Assembly: GCA_019745155.1 (NCBI GenBank)
Contig: JAIETM010000001.1
Span: 62,001 to 126,000 of the forward strand
DNA: 64,000 nucleotides
Origin: Chitinophagaceae bacterium
GTDB taxonomy: Bacteria; Bacteroidota; Bacteroidia; Chitinophagales; Chitinophagaceae
Direction: 5' to 3'
Both the position numbers and the translations under genes were made by a program. Below the pieces are notes generated by a model. The model was not told where the DNA came from. It saw only the letters and a program-made list of their open reading frames with translations, and ran no database searches. Each line of letters begins with the position of its first letter. The stretch's first letter is position 1. This document shows, piece by piece, positions 16,450 through 25,297 of the stretch.

Positions 16450-18450
16450 CTAAAACTTCATTCGTTGAATCCTTACTGCATTTAGAATTGCCAGCATTGC
16501 TACACCCACATCTGCAAACACTGCTTCCCACATTGTCGCCAGCCCGCCTGCTCCTAAAATCAATACAATCACTTTAACCCCAAACGCCAGCCCAATATTT
16601 TGCCAAACAATTTTTGTGGTTGCTTTACCAATTTGTATGGCAGTAGCAATTTTGGAGGGATGGTCAGTTTGTATAATCACATCTGCTGTTTCAATAGCAG
16701 CATCACTGCCCAGACCTCCCATGGCAATCCCTACATCACTCAAGGCAAGCACAGGTGCGTCATTAATACCATCACCTACAAAAGCCACTACATTCATCTT
16801 GTCCTGCTTAAGGACTTCTACTTTTTGCACTTTATTCTCTGGCAGAAGGTCGCCATAGGCTTTGTCAATGCCCAAATACTTAGCTACATTATCTACAACG
16901 GCTTGCTTATCCCCGCTAAGCATGGTTGTTTTTACATTCAGTTTGTGCAAGGCATCTACTGCCTGTTTGCTATCTTCTTTTATTTCGTCTGCAATAGTCA
17001 GGTAGCCTGCCAGCTTTCTGTCAATTGCCACTATTACAATTGTATCCACTATCGTTCTTAATCCGTCATTCACCGGCACTTTCATCATATCCATCAACTT
17101 TACATTACCAGCCAGCACTTCCTTTCCATTCACTTCTCCTTTTAACCCGTGGCCACTAATTTCTTCCAACGCATCTACCTGTATTTTACTAAAGTTATTA
17201 TTTGCGTACTCCACAACAGCTTTGGCAACAGGATGGGTTGATTTAGCTTCCAGTGCGGCAGCAAGCGGTAACCATTCATCCTGTGGAATGTCATAACTCT
17301 CCACCTCCTGTACTTTAAAAACAGCTTTGGTAAGTGTTCCTGTTTTATCCATTACTACCTGGTTTATTTTAGTCATTAAATCAAGGTAGTTAGATCCCTT
17401 GAATAAAATACCAGCCCGGGATGCGGCGCCAATACCCCCAAAATAACCTAATGGAATAGAAATCACCAATGCACAGGGGCAACTGATAACAAGAAAAATC
17501 AAAGCCCTGTAGAGCCATGTATTGAAAACATAATTATCAACAAGAAAATAAGGTATTACCGTTATGCCAATAGCAAGAAACACAACAATAGGAGTGTATA
17601 TTCTTGCAAACTTCCTGATGAATTGCTCTGTTTTTGCTTTTCTTGTCGTTGCATCTTGTACAAGTGTCAGTATTCTTGCAAGTGAAGAATCATTAAAAAG
17701 TTTTGTCACTTTTAACTCCACTACTTTTTCCTGGTTAATCATTCCGGCCAGTACTGTTTCGCCTTTGGAGAAAGTAGAAGGTTTGCTTTCTCCGGTTAAA
17801 GCAGATGTATTAAATGAACTTCCCTCGCTTAACATTTCTCCATCCAGCGGCACTCTTTCACCAACTTTTATCTGGATGGTTTCACCAACTTTTACGCTTT
17901 CAGGCGGCAGATTAACGTAGATGCCATTTCTTAACACATCGGCACTGTCCGGTCTTACATCCAGTAAGGCTTTAATGCTTCTTTTGGCCCGGTTAACGGC
18001 AGCATCCTGAAATAATTCTCCTACTGCATAAAAAAGCATTACGGCAACGCCTTCGGGGTATTCGCCAATGTAAAAAGCCCCGATAGTCGCGACACTCATC
18101 AAAAAGAATTCTGTAAATACATCACCTTTTACAGCAGTCTTTATTCCTTTAATCACTACTGGTAATCCTACCGGAATATATGCTACCGAGTACCAAATAA
18201 AACGAACCCAGCCCGTAAACCACGCAGGTGTTGGCTTAATCCAGTTGTCCAATGCAATACCGCCTATCAGAAAAACAAAACTTGCGATAGCAGGTAACCA
18301 CGGCTTGAATCCGCTGCCTTCTTCGTCACCGTGGTTGTGGTCATCATCTTTACCGTGCAGCGATACCACTTTTGCTTCATTCAATTTTCCATCCAGGTCG
18401 CAACAGGCTTCCTGCTCTGCAATTTTTGTTTCATCATGTTTATGTGCCAT
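16450..18450 (-). CDS. cadA: Heavy-metal P1B-type ATPase (Zn/Cd/Pb exporter)
   Basis: 666 residues with all P-type hallmarks: the CPC ion site in VISCPCALVISIP (about 325), the phosphorylation site DKTGTLT (about 367) and the hinge GDGINDAPVLALSDVG (about 560). The C-terminal helix has the Asp typical of ZntA/CadA (WEAVFADVGVAML). There is no N-terminal ferredoxin-like metal domain; instead the first 50 residues carry a Cys pair (ACCDLDG) and a His/Asp-rich stretch (KDDDHNHGDEE) as likely metal-binding tail. It exports divalent soft metals from the cytoplasm. The membrane protein gene upstream ends 10 bp before its ATG, so they are co-transcribed. Confidence 0.93.
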   Translation of the reverse strand: MAHKHDETKIAEQEACCDLDGKLNEAKVVSLHGKDDDHNHGDEEGSGFKPWLPAIASFVFLIGGIALDNWIKPTPAWFTGWVRFIWYSVAYIPVGLPVVIKGIKTAVKGDVFTEFFLMSVATIGAFYIGEYPEGVAVMLFYAVGELFQDAAVNRAKRSIKALLDVRPDSADVLRNGIYVNLPPESVKVGETIQIKVGERVPLDGEMLSEGSSFNTSALTGESKPSTFSKGETVLAGMINQEKVVELKVTKLFNDSSLARILTLVQDATTRKAKTEQFIRKFARIYTPIVVFLAIGITVIPYFLVDNYVFNTWLYRALIFLVISCPCALVISIPLGYFGGIGAASRAGILFKGSNYLDLMTKINQVVMDKTGTLTKAVFKVQEVESYDIPQDEWLPLAAALEAKSTHPVAKAVVEYANNNFSKIQVDALEEISGHGLKGEVNGKEVLAGNVKLMDMMKVPVNDGLRTIVDTIVIVAIDRKLAGYLTIADEIKEDSKQAVDALHKLNVKTTMLSGDKQAVVDNVAKYLGIDKAYGDLLPENKVQKVEVLKQDKMNVVAFVGDGINDAPVLALSDVGIAMGGLGSDAAIETADVIIQTDHPSKIATAIQIGKATTKIVWQNIGLAFGVKVIVLILGAGGLATMWEAVFADVGVAMLAILNAVRIQRMKF

Positions 18451-18460
18451 AAAACTTTAT

Positions 18461-19078
18461 TTAATGTAAAAAAAATGTAACAATACCTACTATAATTAAT
18501 ACCATACCGGTAATTCGTTTTTCGTTGTGTTCTATAAATTGTGAGTTCGTCATCTGTACTCCTTTAAATGCAAGCATTACAAGAGTGATAATTCCGGTAA
18601 TGCTGATGGCTGCATACACCAAAGCCAGCAATAGAATATCATCCCATCCATAAGCACCCGCTGCCAAAAAAAGACTTTCCACTTCCAGGCAGGGAGATAA
18701 AAACATGGTAGCTGCAAAAATCAACACCCATTTTGTTTTCGATTTTTTATATTGCTGTACATCTTTGCTGGAAGCATGATGATGGTGCGCCAGGTTTACT
18801 GTAAAATAGATTAATCCGAATATTATCAACAGTACCGGTGCAATTACATGCACATACCCTTCATATTGATGCGCCAGTTTTGAACCAACCATTCCCAATG
18901 CAAAACCAAGAATAACGGTGCCCATCACATGGGCAGATGCCGTGATTGAAGCCACCAGCATCAATTCATACTTTTCCCATTTTTCAGCTTTTGCAATAGC
19001 AACCAGCGGCAGCCAGTGGTTAGGGATGAGTGCATGAGTAATGCCTAATAAAATTGTACCTGTTATAATGCTGTACAT
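18461..19078 (-). CDS. Polytopic membrane protein, probable metal-related transporter
   Basis: 205 residues with about six transmembrane helices. The N-terminus has THALIPNHWLPLVAIAKAEKW and the central loop has a His run (NLAHHHHASS), then FLSPCLEVESLFL. This resembles the sulfite-exporter/NiCoT-like or LysE-like superfamily often found with cadA in Bacteroidota; metal or cofactor export is inferred from the His-rich loop and the neighbours. It lies 3 bp after the methyltransferase stop and 10 bp before cadA, in a tight operon. Confidence 0.75.
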   Translation of the reverse strand: MYSIITGTILLGITHALIPNHWLPLVAIAKAEKWEKYELMLVASITASAHVMGTVILGFALGMVGSKLAHQYEGYVHVIAPVLLIIFGLIYFTVNLAHHHHASSKDVQQYKKSKTKWVLIFAATMFLSPCLEVESLFLAAGAYGWDDILLLALVYAAISITGIITLVMLAFKGVQMTNSQFIEHNEKRITGMVLIIVGIVTFFLH

Positions 19079-19081
19079 ATA

Positions 19082-19696
19082 TTACTTTCTTTGAAAGCTG
19101 CAAAAAAGAAAATTCTGAACTGTGTTAAAAGGTGTTATGTGGTCTTCTGTAATACACTTAATCCTGTCAAACTTTATCTCAAACCTTTCACTCATAGATG
19201 CCTGTTTGTATTGTTGAATTTGCAGGCCACTGCATTTTTCGGGTCCGTTTTCTGAAAACGTACCTAACACTAAATACCCTTTGTTACTAATACCTGCTTC
19301 AGCAATGGCTACATATTTATTGATGGCGTCATTGTTTGTAAGAAAATGAAAGGCTGCCCTGTCGTGCCAAAAATCAAACCGAACCGGCGGCTTAAATTCA
19401 GTTACATCAGAAACAATCCAGTGTATCAACTTTGATTTATCCCCTAACCGTTCTTTTACTTTTTCAATGGCTGTAGCGGATATATCCAGCACCCAAATAT
19501 TTTGATAGCCTTTTTCTAATAACGCATCAACCAAATGACTTTCCCCGCCACCAATATCAATAATATTTGCAGTTAAGAGCAAGCTGAATAATTTCAAAAA
19601 CCCCATTGAGGTTTTTGGATATGGCTGAAACCAGCTTACTTCGGTTTCTGCTTTGCTGCTGTAAATATTTTCCCAATGGTTTCTATTGTTGACCAT
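19082..19696 (-). CDS. Class I SAM-dependent methyltransferase
   Basis: 204 residues. SAM-binding motif I is NIIDIGGGESHLVDALLEKG (about 45-64), followed by WVLDISATAIEKVK and FDFWHDRAAFHFL. This form (DIGGGESHLVD with HDRAAFHF) is seen in a TPMT-like/SmtA-like group present in metal and metalloid loci, where thiol or metalloid methylation has been proposed. It is the first gene of the methyltransferase-membrane protein-cadA operon and is preceded by a small CWKC peptide ORF and a terminator-like hairpin. Confidence 0.85.
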   Translation of the reverse strand: MVNNRNHWENIYSSKAETEVSWFQPYPKTSMGFLKLFSLLLTANIIDIGGGESHLVDALLEKGYQNIWVLDISATAIEKVKERLGDKSKLIHWIVSDVTEFKPPVRFDFWHDRAAFHFLTNNDAINKYVAIAEAGISNKGYLVLGTFSENGPEKCSGLQIQQYKQASMSERFEIKFDRIKCITEDHITPFNTVQNFLFCSFQRK

Positions 19697-19717
19697 TTTC
19701 TTTGTTTTATAGATTAT

Positions 19718-19754
19718 AAAAAAGGGTTGCAGGTGGAAACATCTGCAACCCTTT
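19718..19754 (-). terminator. Intrinsic terminator/attenuator hairpin ahead of the cadA operon
   Basis: On the minus strand a 12-bp perfect stem (arms at 743-754 and 721-732 past 19000) with a 10-nt loop is followed by six T. It lies 22 bp after the stop of the small peptide ORF and about 25 bp before the methyltransferase start, which is the geometry of an attenuator or of a terminator for a monocistronic small gene. Confidence 0.75.
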
Positions 19755-19775
19755 ACTATGAAGTGTATTTTTTAG

Positions 19776-19853
19776 TTATGCGCTGAATGCACTTACCATT
19801 CCCAGAACGGAAGCAAGCATCACTACACATTTCCAGCAATTGAGTCTGTTCAT
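19776..19853 (-). CDS. 25-residue CWKC peptide ORF upstream of the cadA operon
   Basis: The frame reads MNRLNCWKCVVMLASVLGMV then SAFSA and stop. It has a basic N-terminus, a CxxC pair and a hydrophobic stretch ending in an AxA-like SAFSA, so it could be a tiny membrane peptide or a leader peptide. An intrinsic terminator follows its stop. No homolog is claimed from memory. A role as metal-sensing leader through the CWKC pair is speculative. The rest of the gap 19854-20013 shows nothing more. Confidence 0.45.
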   Translation of the reverse strand: MNRLNCWKCVVMLASVLGMVSAFSA

Positions 19854-20013
19854 TTTTATTTGTTTTATGGATGTAAAAATACATAGGTCCTGCGCTTAAT
19901 TTTGTTAATGTTTAGTGGGTACTTCTCTGCTTTTTCTTCTTTGTTTTTAGCTAACTCTACTATAACACCTTTAGTGAAAAAGAACTGCTTTTAAAAAAGG
20001 TTCACAAAATAAT

Positions 20014-20250
20014 TTACACCGAATCTTCCGGCTCTGTTCTTAAAAACAATTCAGATAGCCTGTCTTCAATTGCCTTTGGCAAAGTTTCTGTATCTATCCA
20101 TAATGAAAGTGTCTGGGTTGTTTCATCAATTTTTACCTGATATGTATCCTCAAACTTTGTTGGCAACAGAAAAGCATCATACTCTGTCTGTAAACTTTTT
20201 ACTTCTTCATTAAAAGATTTTTGCCACCTGTCTAATTTTAATCCGTCCAT
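20014..20250 (-). CDS. Hypothetical protein
   Basis: 78 residues from the Met at 20248-20250 (MDGLKLDRWQKSFNEEVKSL), a start 4 bp after the upstream membrane-protein stop; a longer start 24 bp upstream would overlap that gene. The sequence is acidic and mixed helix/strand (YQVKIDETTQTLSLWIDTET), without membrane segments or known motifs. It ends the CzcD-DUF1345 transcript. Function unknown. Confidence 0.6.
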   Translation of the reverse strand: MDGLKLDRWQKSFNEEVKSLQTEYDAFLLPTKFEDTYQVKIDETTQTLSLWIDTETLPKAIEDRLSELFLRTEPEDSV

Positions 20251-20254
20251 AATT

Positions 20255-20932
20255 TTATTGTTTAAGACCTGCAATAGTGTTGATTGTTAGTGCTACAATA
20301 ATTGTATTAAAAACAAAAGAAATTAAACTATGCATTAAAACAAAACGCCTGATAACCCGTGAATTTACCTGTACATCAGAAACCTGAAAAGTCATACCAA
20401 TCACAAAAGAGAAATAAGCGAAATCTATATAATCAGGATGCTCTTTGGTTGGGAAATCAATACCACCTACATTAGTTCCTGTTTTTAATTTGTTATGGTC
20501 GTGGTACAAATGAGCATACCGTATGGCGAAGGTTGTATGCAGCAATAACCAGGAAAGCAAAACCGGTGAAAGCGAAACAATTGTATGGAATATCTTATTA
20601 AATGATGATTCACCTTTACTGGTTAAAAGGAGCAAAGAGCCGAAAAGACTGAAACAAACTGCAATGATTACAATCATAAAGATTACTTTAAGTCCATCAT
20701 CCTGTTTATCTACCATAAGGCATAATTCTTCAGGTTTTGTAGTAAAAAAAAGAATCCAACTTAGCAAAATCATACAAAAGCAAAATGTGTCCCAGGCTAA
20801 TATTATCCTGCTATTCTGGTCAATTTTTAGGAGGTTCAGGATTATATAAACAACAACAGATACCAAAATGCAGAGCAGTAATTTCTTCAATCCGCTAATA
20901 TTTTTGAAAAAGCCCTGTTTTATATGTTTCAT
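20255..20932 (-). CDS. DUF1345 family membrane protein
   Basis: 225 residues, about six hydrophobic segments, and the DUF1345 signature near the C-terminus, HPDYIDFAYFSFVIGMTFQV SDVQV (about 160-185; the two parts are contiguous). DUF1345 proteins are widespread inner-membrane proteins without an assigned function. It starts 20 bp after the CDF transporter stop, on the same strand, so it is probably in the same operon. Confidence 0.85.
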   Translation of the reverse strand: MKHIKQGFFKNISGLKKLLLCILVSVVVYIILNLLKIDQNSRIILAWDTFCFCMILLSWILFFTTKPEELCLMVDKQDDGLKVIFMIVIIAVCFSLFGSLLLLTSKGESSFNKIFHTIVSLSPVLLSWLLLHTTFAIRYAHLYHDHNKLKTGTNVGGIDFPTKEHPDYIDFAYFSFVIGMTFQVSDVQVNSRVIRRFVLMHSLISFVFNTIIVALTINTIAGLKQ

Positions 20933-20952
20933 CTTGCCTGAATTTATACTCC

Positions 20953-21852
20953 TTATATAATGTTTTGTATATAGCCTGCCTTGTCTATGTGAACTTCAAT
21001 GGTTGTATGGGTTATTTTGAATTTAGCAACCAACTCATCCTTAATAGCAGATGTTACCTCATTTATTTCTAACAATTTGGTCTCTGCTTCCATGATGATA
21101 TGTCCGCTTAATGCATTAATTCCAGATGTCAGTGTCCAGATATGCAAGTCATGAACGGATATCACACCGGGCTTTTCGGTAATAAATTTTTCTACTGCTG
21201 CATAGTCAACATCCTTTGGAACCCCTTCCAGCAGTATATCCACCGACTCTTTTAAAAGGTTATATGTTCTTGGAAGAATAAATAATCCAATCAATGCACT
21301 CATGATGGGGTCTATATACAACCATCCTGTTGCAAGAATAATAACCCCGGCTATGATAACTGCTACAGAACTTAACATGTCACTCACTACTTCCAAAAAT
21401 GCGCCTTTAATGTTGATGCTTTCTTTTGAGCCGGCCTTTAATATCTTCATTCCAATGAGATTAATGATTAATCCACAAATGGCAACTATCAGCATGGGGA
21501 TGCCTGCCACGGCAGGGGGCTCTTTAAACCGTTGCCATGCCTCATATAAAATATAGCCTGAAATAAATATCAGAACCAAAGCGTTAATCAACGCAGAAAA
21601 AATCTCTGTTCTGTAATAGCCATAGGTTTTGCGGTTATTCCGTGGCTTTGATGACATCCAAATGGCAAACAAGGCCAGTGCCTGCCCGCCAACATCTGTA
21701 AGCATGTGGGCTGCATCAGATAATAAAGCAAGGCTGTTGGAAATAAATCCCACCACCACTTCTATTACTAAATAAGTGGCTGTAATGGCAAAAACAATCT
21801 TCAGTGATTTATTATGTTTAGCTCCGGCTGATGTTGAATTTAATGATGACAT
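20953..21852 (-). CDS. czcD: CDF-family cation efflux protein (CzcD/ZitB type)
   Basis: 299 residues, six transmembrane helices. The metal site of the CDF family is seen in LALLSDAAHMLTDVGGQALA (helix 2; H/D pattern, about 40-60) and the matching helix-5 stretch LEVVSDMLSSVAVIIAG (about 155). The cytoplasmic C-terminal domain reads VISVHDLHIWTLTSGINALSG (about 232). Such proteins export Zn, Co or Cd in exchange for protons. It is 28 bp downstream of the MgtC-like gene. Confidence 0.93.
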   Translation of the reverse strand: MSSLNSTSAGAKHNKSLKIVFAITATYLVIEVVVGFISNSLALLSDAAHMLTDVGGQALALFAIWMSSKPRNNRKTYGYYRTEIFSALINALVLIFISGYILYEAWQRFKEPPAVAGIPMLIVAICGLIINLIGMKILKAGSKESINIKGAFLEVVSDMLSSVAVIIAGVIILATGWLYIDPIMSALIGLFILPRTYNLLKESVDILLEGVPKDVDYAAVEKFITEKPGVISVHDLHIWTLTSGINALSGHIIMEAETKLLEINEVTSAIKDELVAKFKITHTTIEVHIDKAGYIQNII

Positions 21853-21880
21853 AAAGTTTAAGAAACATTTTTGTAAACAA

Positions 21881-22348
21881 TTAATCTGTGTTATCTTTTT
21901 CGTTGTGCTTGTCTGTCATTTTCTTTTTCCATTTTACATACCAATGCTGGTGATGTAATGAAAGCAGAAAATACAATGCAATTGCCCCAACAATGGCGAT
22001 AATAAACATATTGAGGCCTACTGCTACACCAACTGCGGCAGTACACCAAACTGTAGCTGCAGTTGTTAAACCATGTGATGTTCCGGCGCTACTGTTTCGA
22101 TAGATAATACCAGCTCCAAGGAAACCAACGCCGGTAACAATGTTGGCTATCACTCTTGATGCAGCGCCTACATCACTTACCAAATGAGCTGCAACAGCAG
22201 TAAATAAAGTAGCGCCGATACAAACGGCTGCATAAGTTCTTATACCGGCATCACGGCCATGCTTTTCCCTGTCAAGCCCAATAAAAGCTCCAAGCAGGAA
22301 TGACACGATAAGTTTAGCGACAATAATTAATTCAACATTTATATCCAT
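21881..22348 (-). CDS. MgtC/SapB family membrane protein
   Basis: 155 residues with the MgtC/SapB N-terminal membrane domain: LLGAFIGLDREKHGRDAGIR (about 18-37), then CIGATLFTAVAAH, VTGVGFLGAGIIYRNSS and GLTTAATVWCTAAVG. There is no soluble C-terminal domain, as in SapB-type members. The family is linked to magnesium homeostasis and survival but its molecular role is debated. It starts 6 bp after the SulP-carbonic anhydrase gene. Confidence 0.9.
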   Translation of the reverse strand: MDINVELIIVAKLIVSFLLGAFIGLDREKHGRDAGIRTYAAVCIGATLFTAVAAHLVSDVGAASRVIANIVTGVGFLGAGIIYRNSSAGTSHGLTTAATVWCTAAVGVAVGLNMFIIAIVGAIALYFLLSLHHQHWYVKWKKKMTDKHNEKDNTD

Positions 22349-22354
22349 CAGTAA

Positions 22355-24562
22355 CTATTTATTTATTTTTTCATTTATATTGGTAATCTCATTAAAAAAA
22401 ACTTCGCCTGAGGCAGTATCATAGTATGCTGATACAAGACCTACTTCTCCTTTACTTTTTTGTTCTCTTATATAATCACTATTGTCAAGAATAGTGGCTA
22501 TGGAATTCTCTATATTCAAATGCGTCACTTTTTCTGCAAAAGCCTTTCCATTATCCAATGCCTGTTGAACATTAAGTAAACAGGCTTTATCAACAGCGGG
22601 TTTTATTTTTTGTGTAATTGAATCTATATTGCCGCCAGTTACCGAATGAATGGCTGCTCCCACAGCACCGCAGTTGGAATGCCCCTTCACAACAATCAGT
22701 TTTACCCCCATTTTTTTCACGGCCAGTTCTATACTTCCAATAATTTCTTTATTAATAATATTGCCCGCAATGCGAATGGAGATTATATCGCCAAGATTGG
22801 AATCAAATAAAATTTCGGATGATGTTCTGGAATCTATACAACTTACAATAACAGCCATTGGAAACTGCCCCGATGAAGTAGCATTTACCTGGTGGCGAAA
22901 ATATTTTTCGGTCCACTTACCTTGTCTGAACCGTTCGTTTCCCTTTTTTAGTAATTCAACGACCTGCTGTGGTGTCAACTTTTCCTGGCCCTGCCGGTTA
23001 AGTACATTTACAAATTGAACATGGTCTGATAGCTGGTATTTTTCTTTTACGCCTATGATATTAAGCCTGATGTTCTTTTCTGGCGCAATTACATTTTTGA
23101 AATCAACAAATATTTCCAGAATATCATTATCAATATAGTCGGCATAGCTGGCATCAATAATCACATTTGTATTTTCAGGAACAGCCCAAAGCGTATCCTT
23201 TATACTTGCCTTGTTTAAAAACGATACCTGGTTAGGTAATTCTATCCGTATGGTTTCTCCGGTGTGTAACTGTTCTTTTTCAATAGTAAATGGATTTTTA
23301 TAGTTGCTTTTCAAAAGGTAAAATAAGCTGAAGGCTAAACCAATTAATATGCCGATGAGCAAGTCCGTAAATATGATGGCTACAATTGTTACCACAAACG
23401 GAATGAACTGGTTCAAGCCTTTCGCATACATTTCTTTAAAGATGGATACTTTGGCAAGCTTATAACCTGTAACAATTAAGATAGCAGCCAGCGAACAAAA
23501 AGGTATTAAATTGATAAAAGGGCTTAAGAACAAAATAGCCAGCAATAAAAATATACCATGAATAATGGCAGATAATTTCGATTGTGCTCCTGCATTAATG
23601 TTAACCGAACTGCGAACAATAACAGAAGTTACCGGAATACCGCCAACAACGCCGGCAATCATATTGCCAACACCTTGCGCCACCAGTTCCCGGTTAGGAG
23701 ATGATTGCCGTTTATGGGGGTCTATATTTTCAACGGCTTCCAGGTTTAACAGTGTTTCCAGCGAGGCTACAATGGCAATAGTGAGTGCCGTTAACCAGAC
23801 AGTGAAATTTCCAAAAGCACTCAACGAAGGAAATTTTAAAAAAGAGGAGAGGTCAGAAAAACTGGTCGCAGGAATGTTTACAAGGTGTACGGGTTGCAGA
23901 TATAATACAGGAATAAATACTCGGAACGCCTCGTTTAAACCAATACCCAACAACACTACAAAAAGTGAAGCCGGGAAGAATTTAATTTTATGAAGCGGTG
24001 TCTTATTCCAAAAAATTAATACAAGTATGGAAACCAAACTAATAATTACAACACCTGGTGTAACATGAAAGAAAGTATTGAACAAATGCGAAAAAGTATT
24101 TTCCCCATTTGCCTGTATAAAGGCAAAATCATCCTGGTGAGTATTATCATAACCAAAAGCCTGCGGTATTTGTTTTAAGATAAGTAATATTCCTATGGCT
24201 GCTAACAATCCTTTTATAACATTCGAGGGAACATAGTTGGCTATAAACCCGGCTTTTAAAAGACCACTTCCCAATTGTAATATGCCTGCAACTATGAGTG
24301 CAGCCGAAAACAATTCAAAACTACCCAGCTTTGTAATAGAAGCCAGTACTACGGCAGCAAGCCCGGCGGCCGGGCCGCTCACACTGGTATGCGACCCACT
24401 TAAAAGACCTACCACTATACCACCAATGATGCCGGAAATAATTCCCGATAGTAAAGGCGCCCCTGAAGCCAACGCTATTCCCAAACATAAAGGGAGTGCA
24501 ACCAGAAATACTACTAACCCGGCGGGGAAGTCATATTTTAATTTTGACATTGAAATGGTCAT
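22355..24562 (-). CDS. SulP anion transporter fused to a beta-carbonic anhydrase
   Basis: 735 residues. Residues 1-410 form the SulP membrane domain (FPAGLVVFLVALPLCLGIAL, SGSHTSVSGPAAGLAAVVLA, AGVVGGIPVTSVIVRSSVN). A STAS-like segment follows (about 425-520; NTNVIIDASYADYIDNDIL). The C-terminus is a complete beta-carbonic anhydrase with ligands in VIVSCIDSRTSSE (Cys and Asp, about 578) and VKGHSNCGAVGAA (His and Cys, about 627). Such fusions are taken to couple bicarbonate transport to hydration of CO2. An alternative start is four codons in (MSKLKYDF). It heads the transcript with MgtC, CzcD and DUF1345 genes. Confidence 0.92.
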   Translation of the reverse strand: MTISMSKLKYDFPAGLVVFLVALPLCLGIALASGAPLLSGIISGIIGGIVVGLLSGSHTSVSGPAAGLAAVVLASITKLGSFELFSAALIVAGILQLGSGLLKAGFIANYVPSNVIKGLLAAIGILLILKQIPQAFGYDNTHQDDFAFIQANGENTFSHLFNTFFHVTPGVVIISLVSILVLIFWNKTPLHKIKFFPASLFVVLLGIGLNEAFRVFIPVLYLQPVHLVNIPATSFSDLSSFLKFPSLSAFGNFTVWLTALTIAIVASLETLLNLEAVENIDPHKRQSSPNRELVAQGVGNMIAGVVGGIPVTSVIVRSSVNINAGAQSKLSAIIHGIFLLLAILFLSPFINLIPFCSLAAILIVTGYKLAKVSIFKEMYAKGLNQFIPFVVTIVAIIFTDLLIGILIGLAFSLFYLLKSNYKNPFTIEKEQLHTGETIRIELPNQVSFLNKASIKDTLWAVPENTNVIIDASYADYIDNDILEIFVDFKNVIAPEKNIRLNIIGVKEKYQLSDHVQFVNVLNRQGQEKLTPQQVVELLKKGNERFRQGKWTEKYFRHQVNATSSGQFPMAVIVSCIDSRTSSEILFDSNLGDIISIRIAGNIINKEIIGSIELAVKKMGVKLIVVKGHSNCGAVGAAIHSVTGGNIDSITQKIKPAVDKACLLNVQQALDNGKAFAEKVTHLNIENSIATILDNSDYIREQKSKGEVGLVSAYYDTASGEVFFNEITNINEKINK

Positions 24563-24871
24563 CGTAAAATGCGTTTAATAATTTATAATCAACAGCATAA
24601 TCTGAGTATTTTACCAGATTAGTTAAAACTGGTTAAGAGACGCTGCCAGAACCACTGGCAGCGTTACCTTAATCTTCTTTCTTAAAAGCATAAACATCGA
24701 AATGCTTATTAATGCAATTAGGCTGAGAGAAGAAAATTATGTTCTGATAATTCAGGCTTGCATAACTCACTCTAACTTCTCACAATTTATTTTTTGAATA
24801 AATCCAATCAACGTTTATAAATCCCATTAACTGCAGGAGGATTATCAACCCCAATAAATTCAAGCAACTTC
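24563..24871. other. Non-coding gap with a 10-bp hairpin
   Basis: No gene is visible. A perfect 10-bp stem ACGCTGCCAG (24640-24649), loop AACCA, complement 24655-24664, is the main structure, without a clean T-run on either side. It may end transcripts of the SpoIIAA-like gene (minus strand) or act as a binding site. Confidence 0.5.
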
Positions 24872-25252
24872 TTACTGATTTATAATCCATTCTTTTGCCT
24901 TGTTACTATCCGTTAAATCAAAATATTTTACAGTTGCTTTTGTAAAGGGTTTCATTACTGATTGCATCCACTTTTCCCACTTTTTTGCTCCAACAATGGC
25001 AATCTTTTCAATATCTTCTGAGTGGGTAAAATTCATTTTACCATAATTAACTTCGATAATGCCGTCTTCCCAAAAACCTGTTGAATTGGAAGAGGAGCAA
25101 TCATCCATTTCAAAATACCACCTGACTTTTTTTCCGGTTCCGATGATATTATGAATAAAGGGGTGTATTTTCTCATAGTCTTTTATACCCAATAAATCAT
25201 TTGCTCTTGTTGCTATAATATTTTTTTGGGTAAAATCTAAAAGCTGTAACAT
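24872..25252 (-). CDS. SpoIIAA-like (STAS-related) protein
   Basis: 126 residues. The C-terminal part SEDIEKIAIVGAKKWEKWMQ followed by KPFTKATVKYFD is characteristic of the SpoIIAA-like family (STAS-related fold), small cytoplasmic proteins seen with stress and transport genes. The N-terminal half (NIIATRANDLLGIKDYEKIH) also fits. The ATG at 25250-25252 is the only good start. Its molecular role is unknown. Confidence 0.75.
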   Translation of the reverse strand: MLQLLDFTQKNIIATRANDLLGIKDYEKIHPFIHNIIGTGKKVRWYFEMDDCSSSNSTGFWEDGIIEVNYGKMNFTHSEDIEKIAIVGAKKWEKWMQSVMKPFTKATVKYFDLTDSNKAKEWIINQ

Positions 25253-25297
25253 AATTATTCTGTTTTATCTTCAATTCAGTTACCATCCATTCATGAT

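Noticed and set aside
16430-16531. Cys-rich N-terminal extension of the HD gene, similar to a frame at 15492-15677
   Set aside because: Both are out-of-frame reads of the conserved 3' end of the P-type ATPase and of its remnant, so the shared Cys motif is an artefact.
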